NCBI GenBank assembly: GCA_910580005.1 | Contig: CAJTXH010000002.1 | Coordinates: forward strand, 24,189-88,188 | DNA from: an uncultured Lachnospiraceae bacterium | Lineage (GTDB): Bacteria > Bacillota > Clostridia > Lachnospirales > Lachnospiraceae | DNA length: 64,000 bases | Direction: 5' to 3' | Part shown: positions 20,759 to 29,677 of the stretch, piece after piece | Layout: each line of letters opens with the position of its first letter | Numbering within the stretch: the first letter of the stretch is position 1 | Translations under genes and position numbers: made by a program | The notes under the pieces: model-generated | Database searches by the model: none | What the model was told of the DNA's origin: nothing | The model's input: only the letters and a program-made list of their open reading frames with translations

Positions 20759-22192
20759 TTGATACGCGAGAACCAAAAACTGCTTAATATTATGCATATT
20801 ATAATTGATGCAATTATTATAGCCTTTTCATTTCTGCTTGCTTACCAGCTCAGGTTTGATGATACATGGAGCCCTCTTATTAAATATAATATTATAAGTC
20901 CTCCATTTGGATATTATAAATCACTTGAAGAATACCGCAACATGCTTATAATGCTTATTCCATGTTATATTATTATATACTATATCTGTGGAATGTATGA
21001 CCCAAAACGTACTTCTGGCAGGCGTTCTGAATTATTCAGCCTTATTAAATCAAGTATACTTGGTATGCTTTATACTGTTGCAATACTATATTTCCTTTTA
21101 AGGGAAAATAACTATGCACGTCTTTTCCTTGGAATTTTTGTTGTATTAAATATCAGTATTGACTATATGTTCAGGCTTTTTGTTATAAAGATGCTGCGTA
21201 AGATGAGAAGGGCTGGCAAAAACCTTAAGCACATACTTATTGTAGGGTACAGCCGTACTGCCAAGGGGTATATTGACAGGCTCAGGTCACATCCTGACTG
21301 GGGTTACTCAATTCATGGGATGCTTGATGACAACCAGCCTGAATGTGAAACATACAGGCATGTACAGATTATTGGCAAAATAAACAAACTTCCAGAGCTG
21401 TTAGCATCTAATGAATATGATGAAATTGCTATAACCCTTGGAATTGATGAATACAGCAAGCTTGAAAAAATTGTTGCAATATGTGAAAAATCAGGTGTTC
21501 ACACTAAGTTTATACCTGATTATAACAATATTATACCTACAAAACCTTATACAGAAGACCTTGACGGCATACCTGTTATACATGTAAGGCATGTTCCTTT
21601 AAGTTCATCTTTTAACAAAGTGTTAAAAAGATGTGTTGATATATTTGGTTCACTTGTTGCAGTTATAATTTTCTGTATACCAATGCTCATCAGTGCGGTT
21701 ATTATTAAAATTACTTCCCCAGGCCCGCTAATTTTCAAACAGAAAAGAATAGGCCTTCACAACAGGGAATTTTCGATATATAAATTCCGCTCTATGAAAG
21801 TGCAGGAAGAAAGCAAAGAGAAAAAGGCATGGACTACAGAAAATGACCCACGTGTTACTAAATTTGGCAAATTTATGCGCAAGACAAATATTGATGAACT
21901 GCCACAGCTTTTTAATGTATTAAAAGGGGATATGAGCCTTGTAGGACCAAGGCCTGAACGCCCATACTTTGTAGATAAATTTAAGGAAGAAATACCAAGG
22001 TATATGGTAAAACACCAGGTACGTCCAGGAATGACTGGATGGGCGCAGGTTAATGGCTACCGGGGTGATACTTCTATAACAAAACGGATTGAATGTGATT
22101 TATATTATGTTGAAAACTGGTCAATGTTCCTGGATTTTAAAATACTTTTTCTGACATTTTTCGGCAATAAAGTAAACAAAAATGCTTATTAA
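20759..22192 (+). CDS. Undecaprenyl-phosphate sugar phosphotransferase (WcaJ-type)
   Basis: A 477-residue polyprenyl glycosylphosphotransferase that starts exopolysaccharide or capsule repeat units by moving a sugar phosphate to undecaprenyl phosphate. Four N-terminal helices precede a CoA-binding-like middle domain ([17 protein letters not shown]), then a membrane re-entrant helix. The catalytic bacterial sugar transferase domain contains [32 protein letters not shown] and DLYYVENWS. The start is TTG 20759 behind GAAGGTG. No other polysaccharide genes are adjacent, so this initiator is separated from any cluster. A two-component system follows 20 bases later. Confidence 0.93.
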   Translation: MIRENQKLLNIMHIIIDAIIIAFSFLLAYQLRFDDTWSPLIKYNIISPPFGYYKSLEEYRNMLIMLIPCYIIIYYICGMYDPKRTSGRRSELFSLIKSSILGMLYTVAILYFLLRENNYARLFLGIFVVLNISIDYMFRLFVIKMLRKMRRAGKNLKHILIVGYSRTAKGYIDRLRSHPDWGYSIHGMLDDNQPECETYRHVQIIGKINKLPELLASNEYDEIAITLGIDEYSKLEKIVAICEKSGVHTKFIPDYNNIIPTKPYTEDLDGIPVIHVRHVPLSSSFNKVLKRCVDIFGSLVAVIIFCIPMLISAVIIKITSPGPLIFKQKRIGLHNREFSIYKFRSMKVQEESKEKKAWTTENDPRVTKFGKFMRKTNIDELPQLFNVLKGDMSLVGPRPERPYFVDKFKEEIPRYMVKHQVRPGMTGWAQVNGYRGDTSITKRIECDLYYVENWSMFLDFKILFLTFFGNKVNKNAY

Positions 22193-22212
22193 TATATAGA
22201 AAGGAGATTATA

Positions 22213-23778
22213 TTGAAAATACGCAGCAGGCTTATTGTTGCCTTTCTTATTATGACAGTTTTCCCATTGTGCGCAGGTGCTGCCAGTTTCCACAAAACAG
22301 TGCAGATGCAGGCAGATACACTTATAGCATATTACAGCGCTGACCCTGCTGACTATGAAGGTTATGGGTTTATATTAAATCCAGTACAGGTATTATACAA
22401 TATCACCTCCAAAGATTTTAATGCTATTGCAGATGTTGCAACTAGATATCCTGATAAACTTCTTGACCCTGCCACAATAAACACTATTACACGTACCCTT
22501 GCAAGCAGAGATACTTTTATAATTATAAGATATAAAGACAAGGAATGTTATATTGGTGATGAGGAATGTTATAACAGGATGAATGTCCTTCCATATTTTA
22601 CAGAAGCAAATGTAGATAATAATTATATATCGCTTGATACTAAAAATTCCCTGTTAATACGTGGCAAAGATTTTTATTTTAATGATAGTACAGAAGGACA
22701 GTTTTACCTGGTAACTGACTTGTCAAAACTTATGCCTTACTGGAAGAATTCTTTCCATGACATTATGATATGTTTCCTCGCAATTATTGTTATAACTGGT
22801 ACAATACTTATACTCTGGCTTTACCATAGTATTGTAAAACCGCTTGATATACTCCATATTGCTACGATGCAGATAGGGGCTGGAAACCTTGACAATCCTG
22901 TACGCGTAACTTCCTCCGATGAAATCGGGGAACTTTGCTATGATTTTGAGGAAATGCGCATACGCCTTAAGTCAATACTTGAAGAAAGGATACAATATGA
23001 GAAGAATACACGTGATATGATGAGCAGCATATCACATGATTTAAAGACACCGCTTACGGCAATTAAAGGATATGCAGAAGGGCTGGCGGATGGTGTAGCA
23101 GCAACTCCTGGCAAACAGGAAAAATACCTTAAAATAATTATAGCGAAAGCTGTTGATATGACATACCTTGTAGATGAATTATCACTTTTTTCCAAAATAG
23201 AACAGAATGCACTTCCATATAATTTTACTGTTTTAAATATTGGAGAATATTTTGAGGACTGCATTGATGAAATTGCATTTGACCTGGAAGCGCATAATAT
23301 TAAAATTAGTTATGAAAACAATACAGATGCAGATACTCTTATTACTGCTGACCCTGAACAGCTTAAACGCGTTATTAATAATATAACTGGAAATTCAGTT
23401 AAATACATGGATAAACCAGAAGGCATTATAAGAATAACAATAAGTGATGTTATACAGCCTCCTGTTTCACCTCCTTTATACAGGCAGATTAATGAAGACG
23501 GAACAGATGTTATACCACCAAAAACACGTGAGGAATTTATACAAGTAGAAATATCTGATAACGGCCCAGGCATTGACAGGCGCAGCCTGCCATTTATATT
23601 TGACCGCTTTTACCGGGCTGATGCTTCACGCAACTCCTCTAAAGGCGGAAGTGGGCTTGGGCTTGCAATTGTACAGAAAATCATATCTGACCACAATGGC
23701 AGGATATGGGCAGAAAGCACAATTGGCAAAGGCACTTCTATTTATTTTACACTAAAAAAGAAACTTATAAACATATAA
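22213..23778 (+). CDS. Sensor histidine kinase
   Basis: A 521-residue membrane kinase. Helices at about 5-24 and 183-205 enclose a roughly 155-residue extracellular sensor with no recognised fold. A HAMP segment (about 205-258), a HisKA domain with phospho-acceptor His275 in SSISHDLKTPLTAIKGY, and a HATPase domain (DNGPGID, GGSGLGLAIVQKI) follow. The start is TTG 22213, 6 bases after AAGGAG. The response regulator gene lies 20 bases downstream. Co-location with the sugar-phosphate transferase suggests, but does not prove, control of surface polysaccharide. Confidence 0.94.
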   Translation: MKIRSRLIVAFLIMTVFPLCAGAASFHKTVQMQADTLIAYYSADPADYEGYGFILNPVQVLYNITSKDFNAIADVATRYPDKLLDPATINTITRTLASRDTFIIIRYKDKECYIGDEECYNRMNVLPYFTEANVDNNYISLDTKNSLLIRGKDFYFNDSTEGQFYLVTDLSKLMPYWKNSFHDIMICFLAIIVITGTILILWLYHSIVKPLDILHIATMQIGAGNLDNPVRVTSSDEIGELCYDFEEMRIRLKSILEERIQYEKNTRDMMSSISHDLKTPLTAIKGYAEGLADGVAATPGKQEKYLKIIIAKAVDMTYLVDELSLFSKIEQNALPYNFTVLNIGEYFEDCIDEIAFDLEAHNIKISYENNTDADTLITADPEQLKRVINNITGNSVKYMDKPEGIIRITISDVIQPPVSPPLYRQINEDGTDVIPPKTREEFIQVEISDNGPGIDRRSLPFIFDRFYRADASRNSSKGGSGLGLAIVQKIISDHNGRIWAESTIGKGTSIYFTLKKKLINI

Positions 23779-23798
23779 TTATTTAACGGAGGTACACT

Positions 23799-24488
23799 AT
23801 GAATAAAATACTTATTATCGAAGATGAGTCTTCCATTGCTGAACTTGAAAAAGATTACCTTGAGTTAAGCGGTTTTGAAGTAACAATAGAGTCTGATGGA
23901 AGTTCTGGCGCTGCACATGCAATAGATGAAGATTTTGACCTTATTATACTTGACCTTATGCTCCCTGGCATGGATGGTTTTGAAATATGCAGCCTTATAA
24001 GGGAAAAAAAGAACACCCCTGTAATTATTGTTTCTGCTAAAAAAGACGATATTGATAAAATAAGGGGGCTTGGTATAGGCGCTGATGATTATATTACTAA
24101 ACCTTTCAGCCCAAGCGAGCTTGTTGCAAGGGTCAAGGCACATCTTGCACGCTATAAACGGCTTACATCTGCTGGCACAAAGGAAAATGAAGTTATTGAG
24201 ATACGAGGGCTTAAAATTGATAAAACAGCACGCCGTGTATATATAAATGGAGAGGAAAAAAGTTTTACTACTAAAGAATTTGATTTGCTCACATTCCTTG
24301 CGCAGAACCCGAACCATGTATATTCTAAAGAAGAATTATTTAAAGAAATATGGGAGCTTGAGTCTGTTGGAGATATCGCAACAGTTACTGTACATATTAA
24401 GAAAATACGTGAAAAAATTGAAGAATCAACTGCCAAACCTCAGTATATTGAAACAATATGGGGCGTAGGCTACCGCTTTAAAATTTAA
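23799..24488 (+). CDS. OmpR/PhoB-family response regulator
   Basis: A 229-residue DNA-binding regulator. The receiver domain has acidic residues at positions 8-9, phospho-acceptor Asp52 (IILDLMLPGMDG), a switch Ser79 and Lys101 (ITKPFSP). The C-terminal winged helix shows FTTKEFDLLTFLAQ and TVTVHIKKIREKI...VGYRFKI. ACGGAGG precedes the ATG. It is the last gene of the glycosyltransferase-kinase-regulator unit and the partner of the kinase upstream. Confidence 0.96.
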   Translation: MNKILIIEDESSIAELEKDYLELSGFEVTIESDGSSGAAHAIDEDFDLIILDLMLPGMDGFEICSLIREKKNTPVIIVSAKKDDIDKIRGLGIGADDYITKPFSPSELVARVKAHLARYKRLTSAGTKENEVIEIRGLKIDKTARRVYINGEEKSFTTKEFDLLTFLAQNPNHVYSKEELFKEIWELESVGDIATVTVHIKKIREKIEESTAKPQYIETIWGVGYRFKI

Positions 24489-24644
24489 TAAATTTTGGTT
24501 AAGGCTGTTTTATAATTATTATATAAAAAGCAATTAAAATTATTTTTACAACTATCCTGAAAATGCATTTCATAATACAAATTTGCTCATTTATAGTATA
24601 TACAATATTTATACGGTTCCTTAGGGAGTACATATATATTTTTA

Positions 24645-24791
24645 TTATTTAAAAGCTTCTGCTATTTTGCCAAGATCTTCCTTATTTGTTTCGTCAAATA
24701 AGTGGGTATAAACCTTACCAGTAACATCTGGACTGCTATGGCCAGGCATTTTACTTATATTAATTCTGTCGCCTAAAAATTTTATGTGTAT
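24645..24791 (-). pseudogene. Tyrosine recombinase (phage-type integrase) C-terminal remnant
   Basis: The minus strand encodes about 48 residues ending in MPGHSSPDVTGKVYTHLFDE and a short helix before the stop at 24645. This matches the last catalytic box of tyrosine integrases (LGHSS...T...YTH), including the nucleophilic Tyr. The frame is closed by a stop just upstream and no Arg-Lys-His-Arg part of the protein can be found, so it is a truncated relic. It sits in the 459-base gap before the tRNA cluster, a common integration neighbourhood. I see nothing else definite in 24489-24644. Confidence 0.75.
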
Positions 24792-24907
24792 TTATTTTTT
24801 CTGGTTTTGTGTATTTTGGTGGTTCTGTCATTATAATATTGTTGTATTTTTTTGAAGTTAATTTTAAATGTCTGTCAAATGTATTTTTCAAGGCTATGTA
24901 TAAAATA

Positions 24908-24943
24908 AAAAACACCTGGAAACCAGTATTTCCAAGTGTTTTT
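24908..24943 (-). terminator. Terminator of the tRNA operon
   Basis: On the minus strand AAAAACAC-TTGGAAA pairs with TTTCCA-GGTGTTTTT with a single mismatch and a 6-base loop, followed by T. It starts 5 bases after the last tRNA. Confidence 0.85.
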
Positions 24944-24947
24944 AAAA

Positions 24948-25019
24948 CTGGGCCAGCGGGATTTGAACCCACGGGTGCAGGAGTCAAAGTCCTGTGCCTT
25001 ACCGCTTGGCGATGGCCCA
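24948..25019 (-). tRNA. tRNA-Gln (TTG)
   Basis: Acceptor arms TGGGCCA/TGGCCCA pair over 7 bp with G as discriminator. The anticodon loop CTTTGAC gives TTG, and the T loop is TTCAAAT. The CCA end is not encoded. It is the last gene of the five-tRNA operon. Confidence 0.96.
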
Positions 25020-25063
25020 ATGTAGTAGAAAAAAATCCCTGTTGCTGAAACAAGGATTATAAG

Positions 25064-25138
25064 GGTGGATAGAGGGATTCGAACCCTCGGCCTCCAGAGC
25101 CACAATCTGGCGCGCTAACCAACTGCGCCATACCCACC
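25064..25138 (-). tRNA. tRNA-His (GTG)
   Basis: The anticodon loop TTGTGGC gives GTG. The encoded extra 5' G pairs with C73, the identity feature of tRNA-His. The T loop is TTCGAAT, and the acceptor stem contains one G-T wobble. Confidence 0.96.
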
Positions 25139-25177
25139 ATAAATAAATAAACCAGCAGACAACCTTGGTGCTGGCAA

Positions 25178-25251
25178 CGTGCCAGAAGGGATTCGAACCC
25201 CCGACACACGGCTTAGAAGGCCGTTGCTCTATCCAACTGAGCTACTGGCAC
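25178..25251 (-). tRNA. tRNA-Arg (TCT)
   Basis: Perfect 7-bp acceptor stem GTGCCAG/CTGGCAC, G discriminator, anticodon loop CTTCTAA giving TCT. It reads AGA and AGG, which are used heavily in the genes of this window. Confidence 0.96.
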
Positions 25252-25260
25252 ATATATAAA

Positions 25261-25331
25261 AGCGGGTGATGGGAATCGAACCCACGTATCCAGCTTGGAA
25301 GGCTGGTGTTCTACCATTGAACTACACCCGC
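25261..25331 (-). tRNA. tRNA-Gly (TCC)
   Basis: Acceptor stem GCGGGTG/CACCCGC, anticodon loop CTTCCAA giving TCC, T loop TTCGATT. At 71 bases it has the usual short tRNA-Gly length. Confidence 0.96.
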
Positions 25332-25383
25332 ACATATATGAAAGCACCAACTTACACTTTCATTATTAAATTTACGCCACTAA

Positions 25384-25458
25384 TCGGGGTGACAGGATTC
25401 GAACCTGCGACCCCCTGATCCCAAATCAGGTACTCTAGCCAAACTGAGCCACACCCCG
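25384..25458 (-). tRNA. tRNA-Pro (TGG)
   Basis: Acceptor stem CGGGGTG/CACCCCG with A discriminator, anticodon loop TTTGGGA giving TGG, T loop TTCGAAT. It is the first gene of the operon, 42 bases downstream of the promoter -10 box. Confidence 0.96.
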
Positions 25459-25500
25459 TACTACTTTAATTACTTAAGTCTTACCTGTGACGCAAGTAAT

Positions 25501-25529
25501 ATTCTATATGATGTTGCAAGATTTGTCAA
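25501..25529 (-). promoter_or_regulatory. Consensus promoter of the tRNA operon
   Basis: On the minus strand: TTGACA, exactly 17 bases, TAGAAT. Confidence 0.88.
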
Positions 25530-25581
25530 TAACTTTTTTAAATTTTTTTCAAAAATATTATAAAAATTTTCCATTATAGAG

Positions 25582-25611
25582 TTGACGTGGACAGCATTAT
25601 TGGAGTAATCT
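25582..25611 (+). promoter_or_regulatory. Candidate promoter for the clpX-like gene
   Basis: TTGACG, 18 bases, TAATCT, 50 bases before the start codon. It is divergent from the tRNA promoter. Confidence 0.5.
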
Positions 25612-25661
25612 TATTATATATGTATATTATGGGTTTTATATAGCAGGAATGGAGGATTATT

Positions 25662-27107
25662 ATGTCAGAGGACATTAACAATAATAACAATGATGATAAA
25701 GATTATGAAGATGTCTGTTTTATATGCAGAAGGCCAGAAAGCAAAGCAGGTAAGATGATTCATATTCCTAATAATATTTGCATATGCAGTGATTGTATGC
25801 AAAAGACATTTAATTCTATGGGGAATATAAATCTAAGTGGTTTCCAGGGTATGCCATATATGGACATGTTCAGTGGCGGTGTCGGTAATATGCAGGAAAA
25901 TGTGCCAAAGCGCCAGAAGCTTAAAAAGAAAAAGCCTGGAACTGAAAAGAAAAAAATGCAGGAAGAAGTATTTGATATAAAACACCTTCCAGCTCCACAT
26001 ATTATAAAGGGTAAACTTGATGAATATGTAGTAGGCCAGGAACATGCCAAGAAGGTAATGTCTGTTGCAGTTTATAACCACTATAAGCGTGTGCTTACAG
26101 ATAATTTAGAACTAGATGATGTGGAAATAGAAAAGTCAAATATGCTTATGACAGGTCCTACAGGGTGTGGTAAAACATACCTTGTAAAAACACTTGCAAG
26201 AATACTGCAAGTACCACTTGCAATAACTGATGCAACTTCACTTACGGAGGCTGGTTATATAGGTGATGATGTAGAAAGCGTTTTGTCAAAACTGCTTGCA
26301 GCGGCAGACAATGATGTTGAAAAGGCGGAACATGGTATTATTTTTATAGATGAAATAGATAAAATAGCCAAAAAACGCAATACAAACAGCAGGGACGTAA
26401 GTGGTGAATCTGTACAGCAGGGTATGCTTAAACTGCTTGAGGGAAGTGATGTGGAAGTCCCTGTTGGTGCAGGAAGTAAAAATGCGATGGTTCCGCTTAC
26501 TACTATTAATACAAGAAATATTCTTTTTATATGTGGCGGGGCATTTCCAGGCCTTGAAAAAATTATTAAAAACAGGCTTAATAAACAGTCTTCTATAGGG
26601 TTTAATGCAGAGCTTAAAGATAAATATGATAAGGATGAGAATCTTTTGCAAAAAGTGGCAACAGAAGATTTACGTGAATTTGGAATGATACCTGAATTTC
26701 TTGGAAGGCTTCCAATAGTATTTGCATTACAGGCAATGACGGAGGACATGCTGGTACAAATTCTTACAAAGCCTAAGAATGCTATTTTAAAACAGTATAA
26801 AAAACTCCTTGCGCTTGATGAGGTAGACCTTGTATTTGATGATGAGGCAGTAAGGGCAGTTGCTAAAAAGTCTATAGAAAAAAAGACAGGTGCACGTGCA
26901 TTAAGGGCAGTTATAGAAGAATTTATGCTTGATATAATGTTTGAAATACCAAAGGATGATTTGATAGGAAGAGTTACAATAACAGAGGATTATATTAACA
27001 ACTGTGGTGCGCCTAGGATAGAAATGCGTGGAAGTGGTGAAGCGAAAATCCTTACCCAGAGGGATATACCAGAATTTGCAGCAATAGAAGGGGATGTTTC
27101 CGTGTAA
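25662..27107 (+). CDS. ClpX-type AAA+ unfoldase (divergent paralogue)
   Basis: A 481-residue AAA+ protein of the ClpX family, the substrate-unfolding partner of the ClpP peptidase. The N-terminal zinc domain is present (Cys19, Cys22, Cys42, Cys45). A Lys-rich linker (about 84-100) precedes the ATPase domain. That domain has Walker A GPTGCGKT (165-172), pore loop GYIG (198-201), Walker B IIFIDEID (226-233) and a sensor-2 TGARALR segment. The IGF tripeptide for ClpP docking is at 312-314. The normal RKH pore-2 loop is replaced by GAGSKNAMVP (around 270). No clpP or tig gene is adjacent, unlike canonical clpX. GGAGGA precedes the ATG. Probably a second, specialised ClpX rather than the housekeeping one. 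Confidence 0.88.
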   Translation: MSEDINNNNNDDKDYEDVCFICRRPESKAGKMIHIPNNICICSDCMQKTFNSMGNINLSGFQGMPYMDMFSGGVGNMQENVPKRQKLKKKKPGTEKKKMQEEVFDIKHLPAPHIIKGKLDEYVVGQEHAKKVMSVAVYNHYKRVLTDNLELDDVEIEKSNMLMTGPTGCGKTYLVKTLARILQVPLAITDATSLTEAGYIGDDVESVLSKLLAAADNDVEKAEHGIIFIDEIDKIAKKRNTNSRDVSGESVQQGMLKLLEGSDVEVPVGAGSKNAMVPLTTINTRNILFICGGAFPGLEKIIKNRLNKQSSIGFNAELKDKYDKDENLLQKVATEDLREFGMIPEFLGRLPIVFALQAMTEDMLVQILTKPKNAILKQYKKLLALDEVDLVFDDEAVRAVAKKSIEKKTGARALRAVIEEFMLDIMFEIPKDDLIGRVTITEDYINNCGAPRIEMRGSGEAKILTQRDIPEFAAIEGDVSV

Positions 27108-27182
27108 CTTAGCATTTATTTTTGCATATATTATAAATAAGCTAAATAATTTGGCATTTTAATATGCAGAAATGGGGAATTT

Positions 27183-27551
27183 ATGGATACTGGATGTATA
27201 GACAGGGTATATTCTGAAGATTACCAGGATTATATTGTAGAATACTCAGGATTTCCAGGTTTTTTAGAAAGGCAGTTTGGTAATGACTGCTTCCATTTTG
27301 TAACTAACAGATATGCAGTTGCTTATTATTCTGGAAAGGAAGTACAAAGCGATGTAAATGGCGGTGCGTATATAGTGCCGCATTGTTATGGGCTTATGTC
27401 ATCTTCCCAGGTGCTTGAAACAACAGGCGTTGCCAGGGTACAGAGGCAGCCTGCCCTTAGCTTGTATGGGAATGGTGTTATTGTGGGTTTTATTGATACG
27501 GGGTATGGTGTCTGTTACAGAAATAGTTTACAATACAGGCTTTTAGTATAG
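27183..27551 (+). pseudogene. S8 subtilase, N-terminal part of an interrupted gene
   Basis: Residues 1-107 are the pro-region-like N-terminus and first strand of a Firmicutes S8 (subtilisin/CspBA-like) peptidase. They end in LYGNGVIVGFIDTG, with catalytic Asp105. At base 27503 homology stops and 16 unrelated codons run to a stop at 27551. The protein's continuation (IDYTLPAF...) is found in the same relative frame at 32838. Without the His and Ser motifs this fragment cannot be an active protease by itself. A weak GGGGA site precedes ATG 27183. It lies 75 bases after the clpX-like gene. Confidence 0.85.
27506..27519 (+). repeat. Left terminal inverted repeat of the intervening segment
   Basis: TGGTGTCTGTTACA starts 2 bases inside the left CGGGG. 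It matches the inverse of the right-end copy at 12 of 14 positions. Confidence 0.6.
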
Positions 27552-27578
27552 TACATCCTTATGCCATTGGAGGGCGGA

Positions 27579-28535
27579 ATGGAAAATGAAAAATATTATA
27601 ATGAAGCATTAGGGGTAATACGGGAAGTTAAAAAAGCAATAATTGGGAAGGATAGCCGTATACATCTTATTATGACTGCCATACTTGCCGGGGGACATAT
27701 ACTGCTTGATGATATTCCAGGAGTTGGCAAGACAACGCTTGCTATAGCATTTGCAAAGGCAATGGCACTTGAAAATAAACGTACACAGTTTACAACAGAT
27801 GTAATGCCTTCTGATATACTTGGATTTACAATGTATAATAAGGAAGATGGGAAATTTTATTACCAGACGGGTACAGTTATGTGCAATCTTTTTCTTGCTG
27901 ATGAAATAAACAGGACATCCCCCAAAACACAGTCTGCATTATTGCAGGTTATGGAAGAAGGATGTGTAACTGTGGATGGCATAACAAGGAAAGTCCCTGC
28001 GCCTTTTATAGTAATAGCAACACAAAACCCTGCTGGAAGTACAGGTACGCAGCTTTTGCCAGAATCGCAGCTTGACAGGTTTATGGTATGCCTTTCAGTT
28101 GGGTATCCTTCACTTGAAGATGAAATTGCAATAGCAAAAGGAAAAAGCAATGATATAATTAACCTTGTTGAAGAAGTTATTGATGGTGAAGAGCTTTTAA
28201 ATATACGCAAAATTGTAAATGAAGTGTACATTAAAGATGAGGTATATAAATATATATGCCTGCTTGCCAGGGAAACAAGGGTACACCCTATGATAGAGCT
28301 TGGATTAAGCCCAAGGGGCACTATTGCGCTTGCCAGTATGTCAAAGGCAGCAGCGTTTCTTAAGGGAAGGAACTATGTAATACCTGATGATACAGAGGAC
28401 ATATTTAATGCTGTTGCGGCACACCGTATAGTGCTTTCTTCCAAGGCACGTATATCAAAGTCCAGTGCAGAGGAAATACTTGGACAGATAAAAACAAAAG
28501 TTAAAAAGCCCCGGTCTGTAAGGAGTATTACCTAA
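27579..28535 (+). CDS. MoxR-family AAA+ ATPase
   Basis: A 318-residue cytoplasmic AAA+ ATPase. MoxR proteins act as chaperone-like factors that mature or activate partners, often together with DUF58 and transglutaminase-like proteins, exactly as found here. Walker A is DDIPGVGKTT and Walker B is LFLADEINRTSPKTQ. LLPESQLDRFMV and the C-terminal GLSPRGTIALASMSKAAA helix are typical. ATG 27579 sits 5 bases after GGAGG; the in-frame ATG at 27561 would place the ribosome site inside the gene. It is the first gene of the segment that splits the S8 gene. The target is not evident. Confidence 0.95.
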   Translation: MENEKYYNEALGVIREVKKAIIGKDSRIHLIMTAILAGGHILLDDIPGVGKTTLAIAFAKAMALENKRTQFTTDVMPSDILGFTMYNKEDGKFYYQTGTVMCNLFLADEINRTSPKTQSALLQVMEEGCVTVDGITRKVPAPFIVIATQNPAGSTGTQLLPESQLDRFMVCLSVGYPSLEDEIAIAKGKSNDIINLVEEVIDGEELLNIRKIVNEVYIKDEVYKYICLLARETRVHPMIELGLSPRGTIALASMSKAAAFLKGRNYVIPDDTEDIFNAVAAHRIVLSSKARISKSSAEEILGQIKTKVKKPRSVRSIT

Positions 28536-28550
28536 ATTGGAGATAAATTA

Positions 28551-29663
28551 ATGAAGCAGTTCATATTTTATATCATATTACTGGCAGTAAGCATGTACTT
28601 AGCATTAATATACAGGAATAATGCACTTTTAAATGCTTTTTATGGAGGTATATTTATACTGCTGTTTCTTGTTGTATTAAATATTGTTAGTATATACTGG
28701 ACAGATATTTCTATAAATACCCCAGAAAGTGTTGTACAGGCTGGAAAAGAAATCCCTGTGGAAATTGTACTAAATAATAGAGGTATAATTCCAACAGGAA
28801 GAATTGGTATTTTTATAAAAAGCTTTAATTATTATACAGGCAAAAAGGAAGTTACAAGGTTTTATGGAAGTGCAGACAGCAGCAGCTCTATAGTAACAAA
28901 ATGTTATTACCATGCAAAGACACCTGGAAGCATAGAGTTTTGCATAAAGAAAGCATGGGCAGAGGATTATCTTGGAATATTAAAACTTCCTGTTTTTAAA
29001 CATGACAAGTATGGGCATACAGTAATGGTTATACCTGTACTGTATGAAGTCCCAGTATATATAACACAAACCGTATATGATAATATTTATGAAAATGACA
29101 ATTCACAAAATATTTATACATCGCCAGACAGCATGGAAGATGGTGATATAAGACAGTATATTCCAGGTGACAGTTTAAAAAATATACACTGGAAATTATC
29201 CGCCAAATCTGGTGGACTGGTGTCAAGGCAGAAATATAGTACCGCTTCATGTATAGCTTTATTTTTTGTATGTCCGGGAAATATAGATAATGCTTATAAG
29301 AAAAGATGTTTTATACAGGTGGTTTTGTCAATTTCTACAAGCTTAGCTGCTAATGGCTATATACATTATATCTGCTGGTATAATAAAAAAGATAATTGTA
29401 TTACAAGATATATTGTAAAGCAGGAAAGTGACTCATATTGTTTTCTGCAGGAAGGCATAAATGCAATTACTGGCAAAAAAAATCCAGATAAGGGTGTGGG
29501 CTGGATTAAGGATATGTATGTAAGGCAATATAATGTACAGAATTATATTCCATATATTGCAATAAATACAAAGCTTGAATTATTTGCAAATGGAAAGAAA
29601 ATAATCCAGTATGATTTTAAAGATTTGAAAAATTCAATACAAAAAATAGAAATCTTATTATAA
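28551..29663 (+). CDS. DUF58 domain membrane protein
   Basis: A 370-residue protein with two N-terminal membrane helices (about 3-20 and 28-48), an immunoglobulin-like beta region (about 50-150) and the DUF58 core. The core signature GDIRQYIPGDSLKNIHWKLSAKSG lies near residue 200. DUF58 proteins carry a degenerate von Willebrand A-like fold and are almost always encoded next to MoxR, as here, where the gap is 15 bases. Cytoplasmic versus external placement of the core is not clear. The function is unknown beyond the association with MoxR and transglutaminase. Confidence 0.92.
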   Translation: MKQFIFYIILLAVSMYLALIYRNNALLNAFYGGIFILLFLVVLNIVSIYWTDISINTPESVVQAGKEIPVEIVLNNRGIIPTGRIGIFIKSFNYYTGKKEVTRFYGSADSSSSIVTKCYYHAKTPGSIEFCIKKAWAEDYLGILKLPVFKHDKYGHTVMVIPVLYEVPVYITQTVYDNIYENDNSQNIYTSPDSMEDGDIRQYIPGDSLKNIHWKLSAKSGGLVSRQKYSTASCIALFFVCPGNIDNAYKKRCFIQVVLSISTSLAANGYIHYICWYNKKDNCITRYIVKQESDSYCFLQEGINAITGKKNPDKGVGWIKDMYVRQYNVQNYIPYIAINTKLELFANGKKIIQYDFKDLKNSIQKIEILL

Positions 29664-29677
29664 AACAAAGGGGGATT

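Noticed and set aside
24760..25053. 97-codon minus-strand ORF over the tRNA-Gln gene
   Set aside because: It runs through a tRNA gene and terminator, which are clearly the real features.
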